Below, piece after piece: positions 17,953 to 26,662 of a stretch of DNA of 50,461 nucleotides. The translations under genes and the position numbers were made by a program. The notes under the pieces were generated by a model that ran no database searches, was not told the origin of the DNA, and was given only the letters and a program-made list of their open reading frames with translations. Positions within the stretch are counted from its first letter, which is position 1, and the number at the start of each line of letters is the position of its first letter. This DNA is from Ferrimicrobium sp. (GTDB lineage: Bacteria; Actinomycetota; Acidimicrobiia; Acidimicrobiales; Acidimicrobiaceae): NCBI GenBank assembly GCA_022690815.1, contig JALCZJ010000019.1, positions 1 to 50,461 on the forward strand, in the 5' to 3' direction.

Positions 17953-18741
17953 ATGCGACGTAGGCATATGTTTGGAACAGTCACGCTAGGGGCAGCATTG
18001 CTTGCGGCATGTGGGTCCACATCCACACAATCGTCGAAGCCCGCAGCTAAGGTTAAGGCGTCTCCCGGATCTGAGTATCTGAACATCTATAAAGGGATCC
18101 CCAATAGCCCAGTGACATCGAATGGTTACCCATTCTCTGTACCTGACACCATGAGGATATTGGCACCGAAGGTACTCGCCAAGGAAGTACGCGATACCAA
18201 ATTGGCCAAGATCGGTGATACCTATGTCGGCACTACCTGGACGCCTACACAGCGGATGGAGATCTATACCGCCAAGTTGTACGCGACCTACCGCTATACC
18301 TTTGGCATCGATCAATACTTAGACACGTCCGGCACCAATGGTCGTACCAATAAGTCAATCTTGCCCGACATCGCTCGAGTGTTCGCGCCCTTCTACGGGT
18401 CACTGGCTGCCGCGGATAGACAGATGGTGACTTCAACTAGCGATGGTATAGCCATCGTTCGTAACGATACCCCGCAGAACGTTGAAACGGGAATGGATAC
18501 AATAGCACCAGCCTTTCTCGGTGCAACTAATCTCGCCTTCTTCTCGTTTCAAGGTATTATTCCCGCCGTGAAGGTTAACCTGCCCGCGGGGTCATACAAA
18601 GTCACCATTAACACCTCGCCCGCTCAAGTGGAGGGAAACACGGCTTCGAGGTTCGAGGTCGGGTTTAATCCCCAGCCCCATGATTGGGGTCATGTCTGGC
18701 CAGTAGTGGCCATGGTTCCCACAACCGAGCAGTTGAACTGA
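17953..18741 (+). CDS. Predicted lipoprotein of unknown function
   Basis: This 262-aa protein is exported and lipid-anchored. It has a basic start (MRRRHMFG), a hydrophobic core and the lipobox LLAACG with Cys20 as the acylated residue. A Ser/Lys-rich linker follows, then a globular domain without cysteines (TWTPTQRMEIYTAKLYATYR and LPAGSYKVTINTSPAQVEGN). The ribosome site AGGAGG at 17939-17944 is ideal. I do not recognise the domain. It shares an island with the secreted protein at 16586, so both may act at the cell surface. The gene ends 345 bp before a transposase. Confidence 0.75.
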   Translation: MRRRHMFGTVTLGAALLAACGSTSTQSSKPAAKVKASPGSEYLNIYKGIPNSPVTSNGYPFSVPDTMRILAPKVLAKEVRDTKLAKIGDTYVGTTWTPTQRMEIYTAKLYATYRYTFGIDQYLDTSGTNGRTNKSILPDIARVFAPFYGSLAAADRQMVTSTSDGIAIVRNDTPQNVETGMDTIAPAFLGATNLAFFSFQGIIPAVKVNLPAGSYKVTINTSPAQVEGNTASRFEVGFNPQPHDWGHVWPVVAMVPTTEQLN

Positions 18742-19086
18742 CGCTTGCTGGAACATTTGGCCGTTGACCGTGACCGCATCCGACAATTCGCTCTGTACCT
18801 GGAGCGCTCGAAGTTCAGACGAAATAACGTAAAACGATAACATGTCTGCAAGGGTGATGGGGGGCTGATCGATGTGAAAGCCATAGAGGACTTCTATCCG
18901 ACATCAACGAAAAGACGAACCTATGGGATTGGGATCCCCTGACATTCATATGGGTAGAACGGCCGTCTCGTAGGGAAGCTGCAAGTCAATCGGTCGACAA
19001 GCTAGCATCACCAGGGCCAGGGCGGGCCTGTCAGCCACCCGAACCACGTAGGCACACTCTTGTCTTGGGTCCGAGCGAAGTGCTAG
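18742..19086. other. Gap upstream of transposase, possibly its lost 5' part
   Basis: No gene starts convincingly here. A plus-strand frame (LTFIWVERPSRREAASQ onward) is open from about 18930 to 19103 in a different frame from the transposase that starts at 19087, and runs into its first codons. A stop (TAG, 19084-19086) directly precedes the transposase ATG. This could be the frameshifted N-terminal part of that transposase, which is short for a protein with these motifs. No terminal inverted repeat was identified. Confidence 0.35.
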
Positions 19087-20406
19087 ATGGAGTCCTCCCC
19101 TAAGTTGGGCACGCTTGGACCCCGTCTGGCAGCTATTTCCGAGGCAAGCGATCCACATCTGCTCCAGGTAGTTTTCGCTCAGGCGATGCTCGATGCAGAC
19201 GAGGAGCCCCCCAAGTTGTACTTCTGCGATGATCACTTCGTCACCTACACCGGAGCCAGACCAGTCGTAAAGGGTTACAACACTCGCAAGCGCAGAGCGG
19301 AGAGGGCAAGAGACGATACCTTCATAGTAGATAGCAGCTGGCGTGCTATGTGTTTTTTCTCCTCGGACCCGAAGGGACTCTCGGCCAACCTACCCCCGGT
19401 GATCGATCAACTCATAGAGATCTGCGGAGACCGCCCGGTCATGGTCGGCTTCGATCGGGGTGGGTCTTACCCTAAGGTGTTCAATGCTCTCAAAGAACGA
19501 GGAGTAGGCTGGGTCACCTACCGCAGGGCTCCTCTAGCCGCCTCTACGGTAACTTCTGGGATCTCCTGGGTAGAGATGGACCACAAGCGCGTTCTCTATC
19601 ACCTAGCCGATGAGATCGTCGAACTCAAAGGCTACGGGCAAGCCCGCCAGCTCAGCTTGTACGAGAACGACAAGATCGTCTTTCAGTTCCTCACCTGCGA
19701 CACAACATTGAATGGAGCGCGACTACTTAGAGCACTGCGAGCTAGATGGCGTATCGAAAATACCTTCAAGTACGCACAAGCCCATCATGGCATCAACTGG
19801 CTCTGTAGCTACGAGATGGACGAGGTTCCAGATAACACCGTGGTTGCCAACCCAGCTCGGCTTGTCGCTTACAGTGAGCGCAAGCAAGCACAGGACACCT
19901 TGAAACAGGCCAAAGAAGCCCTCGGAGACCAGTGTGTGCACCCTAGTTCCGACATTGATGATCATCTCGCGCTCATCACGGAGCTCAAAGACTCCGTCAG
20001 CATCGCCAAGGAGGACTTCGGGGCAGCAACAGCTGCATTGACAGGGACCCCGGCCAGGCTGAGCCGCAACGAGATTCATCCCGGGGCGATTCGGGCAAAG
20101 CCTCATCTTGAGCGTCGCGGACTTCAGATGGTGTGTCGCCTGCTTGCCTATAACGCAGAGCTCGATCTGGCTCGACGGATCAACGCCTACTTAGGCGATG
20201 ACGACGAGTATCGGGGAATCACCCGGAACCTGCTCCATTTGGGCGGCACGATCTCCTTTGGGCTCAGAGGAATTACCGTGTATCTCGACCGTCCAGACCA
20301 ACCGCGTCTTAGACGTGCTCTCGCGCTTCTCATCGAAGAGATCAACAACGAACCACCTCATCTCCCCGGCGACGCCAGACCTATCACCTACGTCCTTAGG
20401 AGCTAG
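19087..20406 (+). CDS. DDE transposase, probably N-terminally truncated
   Basis: This 439-aa protein shows the RNase-H-fold triad of DDE transposases: Asp in LYFCDDHFVTY (about residue 47), Asp in VMVGFDRGGSYP (about 122) and Glu in RWRIENTFKYAQ (about 223). The text around the Glu (RIENTFK) resembles the IS4-type YREK region, but I cannot place it in a named IS family. A helical stretch at 265-330 is rich in Lys and Gln. The first catalytic Asp lies unusually close to the start and a stop abuts the ATG, so an N-terminal DNA-binding domain may be missing. Terminal inverted repeats and target duplication were searched for by eye and not found. Confidence 0.78.
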   Translation: MESSPKLGTLGPRLAAISEASDPHLLQVVFAQAMLDADEEPPKLYFCDDHFVTYTGARPVVKGYNTRKRRAERARDDTFIVDSSWRAMCFFSSDPKGLSANLPPVIDQLIEICGDRPVMVGFDRGGSYPKVFNALKERGVGWVTYRRAPLAASTVTSGISWVEMDHKRVLYHLADEIVELKGYGQARQLSLYENDKIVFQFLTCDTTLNGARLLRALRARWRIENTFKYAQAHHGINWLCSYEMDEVPDNTVVANPARLVAYSERKQAQDTLKQAKEALGDQCVHPSSDIDDHLALITELKDSVSIAKEDFGAATAALTGTPARLSRNEIHPGAIRAKPHLERRGLQMVCRLLAYNAELDLARRINAYLGDDDEYRGITRNLLHLGGTISFGLRGITVYLDRPDQPRLRRALALLIEEINNEPPHLPGDARPITYVLRS

Positions 20407-20889
20407 AGGACTTGATGTGAACTCTAGGTCCTACTTCCGGAGGTCTGGGTCTTGGTGCGAGCGCTCAAGGTCAGGGGTTCAGGGTTCGACTAGTTGGACT
20501 GCGAGGTCGTTACCGTATTTGCTCTAACGCGCGTGTCCGTACCCACAGGTCTTTTACAACCCTGATGCCCGCTCAGTTGCGAAGCTAGCGATGTTGGCGA
20601 TCCGCCGGGTTCGACCCTGGTGGTCTTCGCCTGGTCTGGTGGTGTTCATGGCCAGATGGGAAAGGAGAAGCAGTGAGCGCAATGGCTGCGGCCCATGTGA
20701 TTAGGTTTGGCCACCAATGCTGTGAGGTTTGTCGCTGTTGGAACGGATACATGCGAAATGCGTTCTGTCATTGGGGTTGGTACATGGCCTCGGCTCTGCG
20801 CAGCTTGACGTGGATCGTGGTAGTAGCGCGGGTTCTTGAGGTGGCGGATCATACTAAGTTGGCGCTATACCCGAAAGGACGGATGTTCG
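20407..20889. other. Transposase flank before the lipid kinase gene
   Basis: No gene is firmly supported. A GTG at 20673 with AAAGGAG upstream opens an 85-codon frame rich in Cys and Trp near its start (CCEVCRCWNGY), but it runs into the next gene and matches nothing I know. The element's right end should lie here, but I could not find matching inverted repeats at the two sides. Confidence 0.35.
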
Positions 20890-22185
20890 TTGCGCTTGAG
20901 ATTTGGTCCGCTCGATCAACCACACGATGAACTGGCGCTGTGGCTGCTTCGGGCCCTGGCCGTGGGGGCCGTGGGACGTTTGCTTGTGAGGGGCCGCCCT
21001 TTGGCAGCTGAGAGCGTTGGCGTTGGGGTCACGGTGGGAACGCTATTCGGGGGCACTAGTTCGCTCGTCGTGAGCCTCGGATACACATTGGCACGCGTTG
21101 CGCCGACGGCCAGGACTCCGCTCGCCACCGCGATCGGAGCCTATGGGTTGTACAAGCGCCTTTGTGGACAAAGCTGGGGTCGATTGGGGCGGTTACTCAT
21201 CGTGACTTCGTCTACCGCTATCGCGGTGCAAGTGGTTGAAGCAGCCCTTGGAAGGCGATCCGGTACTCAACGGACGCACTCGCAAACGCTAACGGTGCTG
21301 GTAATCAATCGGGACTCGGGCTCATCGGGACTGAGTAGGCGGGCGGTTCGGGCCATCACGCATGGCTCCAGCGGTCGCCTTGAGGTCATACTCACCCAAG
21401 GCGAGGATCTGTCGGTGGCGTTGCAGGCTGCCCGTAGCAGGGTTGCCGGGGGCGGCAGGGTCGTTGTTGGGGGAGGTGACGGCACGGTGGGGGCAGCGAT
21501 CGCGTTGATGGCTCACACGCCCAACATCTTGGGTGTCCTGCCGGTGGGCACCGGAAACGACCTCGCACGCTCCATCGGAGTGCCACTTTACCCAGAGGAG
21601 GCTGCGTTGGTTGCCTACGGGAACTTAACCTGTCGCATCGACATTCTCCGTACCGACGTAGGCTTGGCAGCCCATGCAGTCAACATTGGGCTGGTAGCAG
21701 ATTTCGCTCAACGGGTCCGTGATGTCCGCGGCTGGAGGCGACCGTTTGTTTATCCATTCCTAGCGTTTCGAGCCTGGCGCCGACATCGACCGTTGGAGTT
21801 GGAGATTCGGACGAACGATGAGTCAAAAGTCGGCGAACCTCAACAGTATCTTAATGTGGCGGTCCTCAACGCGCCGAGAATCGGCGGCAGGATTGGTGTG
21901 ACACTGCCCAAAGTCAGCCCCAATGACGGAGTCGCTCAGTTGGTGACGATCTCACGGTCAGCGGGGCGAGTGGTAATTGGCGAGCTTGTGAGTTCGATTC
22001 GCCAGGGCATTCGTCCGACACCGCGTCACGCGATGGTTGCTGAGGTGACACGAGTCACCGTTGAAGCACACCAACCGTTTGTGGTCTCACTCGATGGCGA
22101 ACCTCGTGGATCGACTGCCCGACTTGCGATTGACGTGATAGCCGGAGCTTGCCGGATCGCAGTGCCAAAGGCACGCGCTAAGTAA
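20890..22185 (+). CDS. Diacylglycerol-kinase-family lipid kinase with hydrophobic N-terminal region
   Basis: This is a predicted lipid kinase that would phosphorylate diacylglycerol or a related lipid at the membrane. The catalytic domain is clear, with GGGDGT (about 194-199) and PVGTGNDLAR (about 218-227), then the C-terminal beta-rich half ending with VVSLDGEP. The first 125 residues are hydrophobic, with several possible membrane segments (VGVGVTVGTLFGG, SLVVSLGYTLARV). They are not part of a standalone kinase, so this is a membrane-anchored fusion. I prefer TTG 20890, after AAAGGACGG, giving 431 aa. The same frame also has a TTG at 20836. Homologues in related organisms may carry a PAP2-like N-terminal domain, but I see no PAP2 motif. 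Confidence 0.85.
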   Translation: MRLRFGPLDQPHDELALWLLRALAVGAVGRLLVRGRPLAAESVGVGVTVGTLFGGTSSLVVSLGYTLARVAPTARTPLATAIGAYGLYKRLCGQSWGRLGRLLIVTSSTAIAVQVVEAALGRRSGTQRTHSQTLTVLVINRDSGSSGLSRRAVRAITHGSSGRLEVILTQGEDLSVALQAARSRVAGGGRVVVGGGDGTVGAAIALMAHTPNILGVLPVGTGNDLARSIGVPLYPEEAALVAYGNLTCRIDILRTDVGLAAHAVNIGLVADFAQRVRDVRGWRRPFVYPFLAFRAWRRHRPLELEIRTNDESKVGEPQQYLNVAVLNAPRIGGRIGVTLPKVSPNDGVAQLVTISRSAGRVVIGELVSSIRQGIRPTPRHAMVAEVTRVTVEAHQPFVVSLDGEPRGSTARLAIDVIAGACRIAVPKARAK

Positions 22186-22386
22186 CGACTGCGCCCTTTG
22201 ATCGAAACCAACGATGCTTTTACGGTCAAGTAAGGCTTGTCTGGCCAACCGCAGCTGATCAGCGCAGACCTGTTGGGGTGCGCCTCGTTCTCTGCCAGAT
22301 TCGTTGGGCATGCTGTGTGGCGGTTCATCTCAGTGCGACCGAGTACCATGGCTGCGTAGGTCTTTGAACCCAAGGAGCGATCAAGC

Positions 22387-23130
22387 GTGAGGGGATTGCC
22401 ACGAGTGCACGAATTTCGGTCGGCGACAGTCCTTTTGCCAGTGATAAACGAGACAGATGCGCTTCGTGAGACGATCGCCATTATCGAGCAACAGGCCCAG
22501 ATGGACGTCTGCGAATACCTCATCCTGGTTTCGCCCCGTACCGCCACCGAGAGCCAGGTCGTGATTGAGGAACTGCAAAAACGCTATGGCGATCGTATTC
22601 GCGTCCATGTGCAGTCAATGCCATTCCTCGGCGGTGCCTTGCGCGAAGGATTCGCACTCGCACAAGGTTCGCACCTGGTGATGATGGCGAGCGACCTTGA
22701 GACCGATCCCCACGATGTTGCCGTCATGATCGAGCGAGCCAAGCAGTTTCCCGAGGCGATCATCACCGCGTCACGCTGGTTACAGCCTGGCTCCTTCGAT
22801 GGTTACTCGCCGTTAAAGCTCGTGCTCAACAAACTCTTTCAGCGCTCGTTCGCGCTGCTGTATGAAACGCCGTTGTCTGACATGACCTATGGGTATCGTT
22901 TGTTCCCAACGGCGCTTGTGCAAGCGATCGCATGGGAAGAGCTTCGCCACCCCTTCCTGCTGGAGACGATGCTCAAGCCCTTGCGACTTGATGTGTCCGT
23001 CTACGAAATTCCCTCACGTTGGCGGGCTCGTAGCGAAGGGGAGTCGTCGAACAGTTTCTTTCGTAACTTTATGTATTTTCGGATCGGTGTTCGAACCAGA
23101 TTGCGGCCTCGAGCAAGCCTGCTTGCTTGA
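22387..23130 (+). CDS. Family 2 glycosyltransferase (dolichol-phosphate-sugar-synthase-like)
   Basis: This is an inverting glycosyltransferase of the GT-A fold, 247 aa, with a GTG start. It shows the N-terminal nucleotide-binding strand (ATVLLPVINETDALRETI), the PFLGGALREGFALAQG helix, the DXD-like metal site ASDLETDP and the late SDMTYGYRLF acceptor segment. No membrane helix is present. It resembles enzymes that load sugars onto polyprenyl phosphates or small carriers. The stop is 26 bp before the next gene's start, and the three genes from here to 25059 appear to be one transcription unit. The acceptor is unknown. Confidence 0.88.
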   Translation: MRGLPRVHEFRSATVLLPVINETDALRETIAIIEQQAQMDVCEYLILVSPRTATESQVVIEELQKRYGDRIRVHVQSMPFLGGALREGFALAQGSHLVMMASDLETDPHDVAVMIERAKQFPEAIITASRWLQPGSFDGYSPLKLVLNKLFQRSFALLYETPLSDMTYGYRLFPTALVQAIAWEELRHPFLLETMLKPLRLDVSVYEIPSRWRARSEGESSNSFFRNFMYFRIGVRTRLRPRASLLA

Positions 23131-23156
23131 TCTGGTTCGCTACACTCAACCTCGCT

Positions 23157-24077
23157 ATGCGCAAGATCATCGTCACTACCACCATCAATCCTCCGACCGA
23201 GGCAGTCCTGCGCTATGACGCAATGGAGGACTGGGAACTCATCGTTATCGGTGACCGTAAGACCCCGACCGACTACCGGCTGGAACGTGGACGCTATGTC
23301 TCACCCGCTGAACAGGACGCTTACGACCCCCTGCTGTCCGAGGCGATCGGTTGGAACTGTATCCAGCGTCGCAACTTGGGAGTCGTAATGGCTTACGAGA
23401 TGGGTGCCGACGTCGTCGCGCTGATCGACGACGATAACATTCCCGAGCCAACTTGGGGTAAAGAGGTCAGAGTTGGCTCCGAGATCGAGGTGGGTGTCTA
23501 TGAGACCTCGCTCGAGGCCTTCGATCCCGTCGGGGCCACGAACCATGGCGAGCTTTGGCACCGAGGCTACCCGCTCGAGTTGTTGGCCCAACGAAGCTAT
23601 GGCGATCCAGTCGTGCGAAGAGTGCAGGTCGATATCGACGCGGGATTCTGGAACGGTGACCCTGACATCGACGCGATCTGTCGGCTTGAGCACGCACCAG
23701 AGTGCGACTTTGACCGATCACTCTTTCCGCTGACAGGGTCGGTGATGGCGCCGTTCAACTCGCAGAATACGATGCTGGCCCGCCGGGTTCTGCCCTATTA
23801 CTTCCTGTATCCCTACATTGGCAGGATGGATGACATCTGGGCAGCCTATTACGTGCAGGCTCATGGGTTTCAAGTGGTCTTTAGTGAGCCATCAGTCTTT
23901 CAGGATCGCAACGACCACGACCTGATCCGCGACATGAAAGCCGAGATCATCGGCTACACCAACAACCTGGCGTTGATCCGTGATCTGACAAAGGATCCGG
24001 AGTCCATCGTTGCCTACCTGCCGGGACCTGCAATTCGAGCATGGGATCTGTATCGAAAGCACTTTGAGCGTGCGTAG
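23157..24077 (+). CDS. STELLO-like / DUF288-type glycosyltransferase
   Basis: This 306-aa cytosolic protein starts MRKIIVTTTINPPTEAVLRY (ATG 23157). It has a GT-A-like fold, with an aspartate triplet in VVALIDDDNIPEP as the metal and nucleotide-sugar site and the late segment YIGRMDDIWAAYYVQ typical of STELLO/reversibly glycosylated-type proteins. An open frame ten codons longer overlaps the GT2 gene and is less likely. It may be a nucleotide-sugar mutase-like or transferase protein; the reaction is not known. It overlaps the next gene by 8 bp (GTGCGTAG), so the two are translationally coupled and probably serve the same glycan. Confidence 0.8.
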   Translation: MRKIIVTTTINPPTEAVLRYDAMEDWELIVIGDRKTPTDYRLERGRYVSPAEQDAYDPLLSEAIGWNCIQRRNLGVVMAYEMGADVVALIDDDNIPEPTWGKEVRVGSEIEVGVYETSLEAFDPVGATNHGELWHRGYPLELLAQRSYGDPVVRRVQVDIDAGFWNGDPDIDAICRLEHAPECDFDRSLFPLTGSVMAPFNSQNTMLARRVLPYYFLYPYIGRMDDIWAAYYVQAHGFQVVFSEPSVFQDRNDHDLIRDMKAEIIGYTNNLALIRDLTKDPESIVAYLPGPAIRAWDLYRKHFERA

Positions 24078-25059
24078 GGTTTTGATTTCCGGAGGCGCCG
24101 GCTTCGTTGGACGTCATTTCGTGCGTTACTTCCTGGAAGCGGGTGATGACGTCGTGGTCGTTGACCCGATCGCCACCGCGACCGGTGGTATCGATCCGAG
24201 CGCGGGGTGGCCGTTGTTTGACCCGCGGGAATTCACATCATTTCACTACGTGCCCCAAGACTGTCGTGAGTGGTTTCGAGCTCACCCGCACGAGCCGTTT
24301 GACCTCGTGCTCCATCTCGCGGCGATGGTCGGTGGCCGCCTGATGATCGAGCACAATCCGCTTGCGATCGCCGATGACCTCTCCATCGATGCTGAATACT
24401 GGCAATGGGCCGCGACGGCTCAACCGACAAAGACGATCTGCTTCTCGTCGAGTGCTGCCTACCCGATCAAACTCCAGCGCGAAGAAGGCTTTGTCTTGTT
24501 GTCGGAGGAGATGATCGATTTTGGCGACGACATTGGCATGCCGGACATGTCCTATGGCTGGGCAAAGCTGACTTGTGAGTACCTGGCACGGCTTGCCTAC
24601 GAGCGTCATGGACTTGCGTCGGTGTGCTATCGGCCCTTCTCTGGTTACGGCGTCGATCAGGACGATAGTTATCCGTTTCCTTCGATCTGCAAACGGGCAC
24701 TCGCGGGTTCGCCAACTGAACCGCTCATTGTGTGGGGTAGCGGACGACAGATGCGCGATTTTGTGCACATCGATGACTGTGTGCGTGGTGTGATTACCAC
24801 CATGGACGCTGTGAACGATGCAGCAGCCATCAACCTCTCAACCGGAGTCTTGACGAGCTTCCTTGAGTTCGCAGCCCTTGCAGTCCGGGCCTGTGGATAC
24901 GAGACTGCTGTGCACGGTCGCGACGATCGACCCGTTGGAGTCTTTGCGCGCGGGGGTGACACTACCAAACAGGCTGAGCTTGGGTTCGAGGCCGCGATCA
25001 GCTTTGAAGACGGTATCGCCTCTGCGATCGAGTTGCTCCGCGAGGGTACCGTTAACTGA
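24070..25059 (+). CDS. NAD-dependent sugar epimerase/dehydratase (GDP-fucose-synthase-like)
   Basis: This extended short-chain dehydrogenase of 329 aa, read from GTG 24070, has the Rossmann motif GGAGFVG (8-14), the SSSAAYP serine region and the catalytic YxxxK at Y162/K166 (SYGWAK). VWGSGRQMRDFVHIDDCVRG is the C-terminal landmark shared with GDP-fucose synthases and GDP-mannose epimerases. The exact nucleotide sugar is not readable. The start codon lies inside the last codons of the STELLO-like gene. A TTG at 24064 is an alternative. It presumably makes the sugar that the two upstream transferases use. Confidence 0.9.
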   Translation: MRRVLISGGAGFVGRHFVRYFLEAGDDVVVVDPIATATGGIDPSAGWPLFDPREFTSFHYVPQDCREWFRAHPHEPFDLVLHLAAMVGGRLMIEHNPLAIADDLSIDAEYWQWAATAQPTKTICFSSSAAYPIKLQREEGFVLLSEEMIDFGDDIGMPDMSYGWAKLTCEYLARLAYERHGLASVCYRPFSGYGVDQDDSYPFPSICKRALAGSPTEPLIVWGSGRQMRDFVHIDDCVRGVITTMDAVNDAAAINLSTGVLTSFLEFAALAVRACGYETAVHGRDDRPVGVFARGGDTTKQAELGFEAAISFEDGIASAIELLREGTVN

Positions 25060-25354
25060 CCCAGGGCTGCGCTTGAGCGCCATGAACCAGTACTTCAGCT
25101 GAAGCGTCGCTGTCGCATCGGTTGATGCCGACGAGCGGGTGCCACCGATTCACCCCTGTGTCGGTCGATCATGAAACGCTGCCGATGATGGTTACGCGAC
25201 ACGGTCACGCAATCGAGCGCTACGCCTAGCAAGGCGTCCCGAGGAAGGATGCTCTCTTCCGTTGTAGCTCGAGGCCATCGATTGGCTGGTCCCAGGTCGT
25301 TGTCTTGTGTACGACGTTAACCCCCGATAGGCTCGTGTTCAGAATGGAGTACGC

Positions 25355-26395
25355 ATGAGTCAACCGGCACGAGTTGGTTCCTGGGAAGAACCCGGGTGTT
25401 TTGAAGTAGCCCCCAATGTTTATCGGATCCCGCTGCCGTTACCACACGATGGGTTGCGTGCGGTGAATGTCTATGCGATTGTCGATGGTGAGCGTCTGGT
25501 CCTGATCGACTCGGGCCAACAGCTTGACGTGGCCCGTGAGAGGTTGTTGGCGGCGTTAGGGGAGTTGAGTGCCTCGCCCAAGGACATCGGTCGCTTTTTA
25601 GTGACGCACATCCATCGCGACCATTACACGCAGGCGGTCGCCTTGCGGCGTGATTTTGGCACCCACATCAGCCTTGGGATCGGGGAGCGTGAATCGATTC
25701 GTCATGCCGCCAGTCCGAGGCCCAATCCACTCCGCGATCAGATGATCGAACTCGAGCGCTGTGGAGCACGTGAGCTGGTGACGCTGCTGGTGCCATCTCC
25801 GGCCCCCGACGACATCGCAGGTCGTCTCTACGAGGAGCCGGATGCCTGGCTCGGCGAGGAGGTCATTGAGCTTTCTTCACGCCGGTTGCGAGTGATCGCG
25901 ACCCCGGGGCACACCAAAGGGCATGTGGTCTTTTACGATCAGGAGAACGGACTGCTCTTCGCAGGTGATCATATTCTTCCTCACATCACGCCCTCGATTG
26001 GCTTTGAGCCCATCGTCTACCCCAACCCGTTGGGTAACTACCTTGCCTCGTTGCGACACGTGCGTCGTTTGCCGGAGGCGAAGCTACTACCCGCACATGG
26101 ATTGCCAGCTGATCGTTTCTCCCCGAGAATCGATGCCTTGCTCGAGCACCATGATGGTCGCCTCAATGCGACGAGAGCTGCCGTGGAAGAAGGCGCAGCT
26201 ACGCCGTTCGAGGTCGCGCAGCGGTTGCGCTGGACGCGTCGTGAGCGCCAACTAGAGGAGCTGGACGCCTTCAATCAGATGCTTGCGGTGATGGAGACAA
26301 AGTACCACCTTGAACTCCTTGCCATCCAAGGCTATTTGGTGCAAGCCGAACGCGATGGTTCGTATCACTTCACGCCAGTCACTCCAACACCCTAA
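25355..26395 (+). CDS. MBL-fold metallo-hydrolase
   Basis: This 346-aa hydrolase has the canonical zinc motif HIHRDH (H85, H87, D89, H90), a further His in TPGHTKGHVVFYD, Asp in FAGDHILP and His in LLPAHG. The C-terminal 100 residues form a winged-helix-like cap (EVAQRLRWTRRERQLEELD) seen in lactonase/beta-lactamase-like 2 proteins. Such enzymes hydrolyse thioesters, lactones or phosphodiesters; the substrate is unknown. It is separated from the epimerase gene by 295 bp and from the minus-strand gene downstream by 267 bp, so it is probably monocistronic. Confidence 0.9.
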   Translation: MSQPARVGSWEEPGCFEVAPNVYRIPLPLPHDGLRAVNVYAIVDGERLVLIDSGQQLDVARERLLAALGELSASPKDIGRFLVTHIHRDHYTQAVALRRDFGTHISLGIGERESIRHAASPRPNPLRDQMIELERCGARELVTLLVPSPAPDDIAGRLYEEPDAWLGEEVIELSSRRLRVIATPGHTKGHVVFYDQENGLLFAGDHILPHITPSIGFEPIVYPNPLGNYLASLRHVRRLPEAKLLPAHGLPADRFSPRIDALLEHHDGRLNATRAAVEEGAATPFEVAQRLRWTRRERQLEELDAFNQMLAVMETKYHLELLAIQGYLVQAERDGSYHFTPVTPTP

Positions 26396-26662
26396 GTCCA
26401 GCAGCATTCGATCCGCTCAGCACGCGATTCGCACCATCCTTGCAGCAGATGCCGAGGAGATCGCAATGGAGTGTCGGTTGCGCTGCATATTTGACGTTGG
26501 ACGGCGCCTTCGTCAATGACCGTGATAGTAGCGACGAAGTGGCGCTTGTGACTCTAAGGGCCTGGTTGCTGAGCAAAGCTCAAGGAGTGTGGCAGTTGGC
26601 AGGGCGCAAGGAGTAGAGCGGGCGGCCTAAAAATGTCGGCGTATGGTAAGCGGTAGCGAGGA

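Noticed and set aside
18884-20413. TAGAGGACTT occurs on both sides of the DDE transposase (18884-18893 and 20404-20413)
   Set aside because: The right copy includes the transposase stop codon, so it cannot be a target-site duplication; ten bases can recur by chance.
20673-20930. 85-codon Cys/Trp-rich frame with a good ribosome site
   Set aside because: It runs into the lipid-kinase coding region and matches no family; kept only as a note on the gap.
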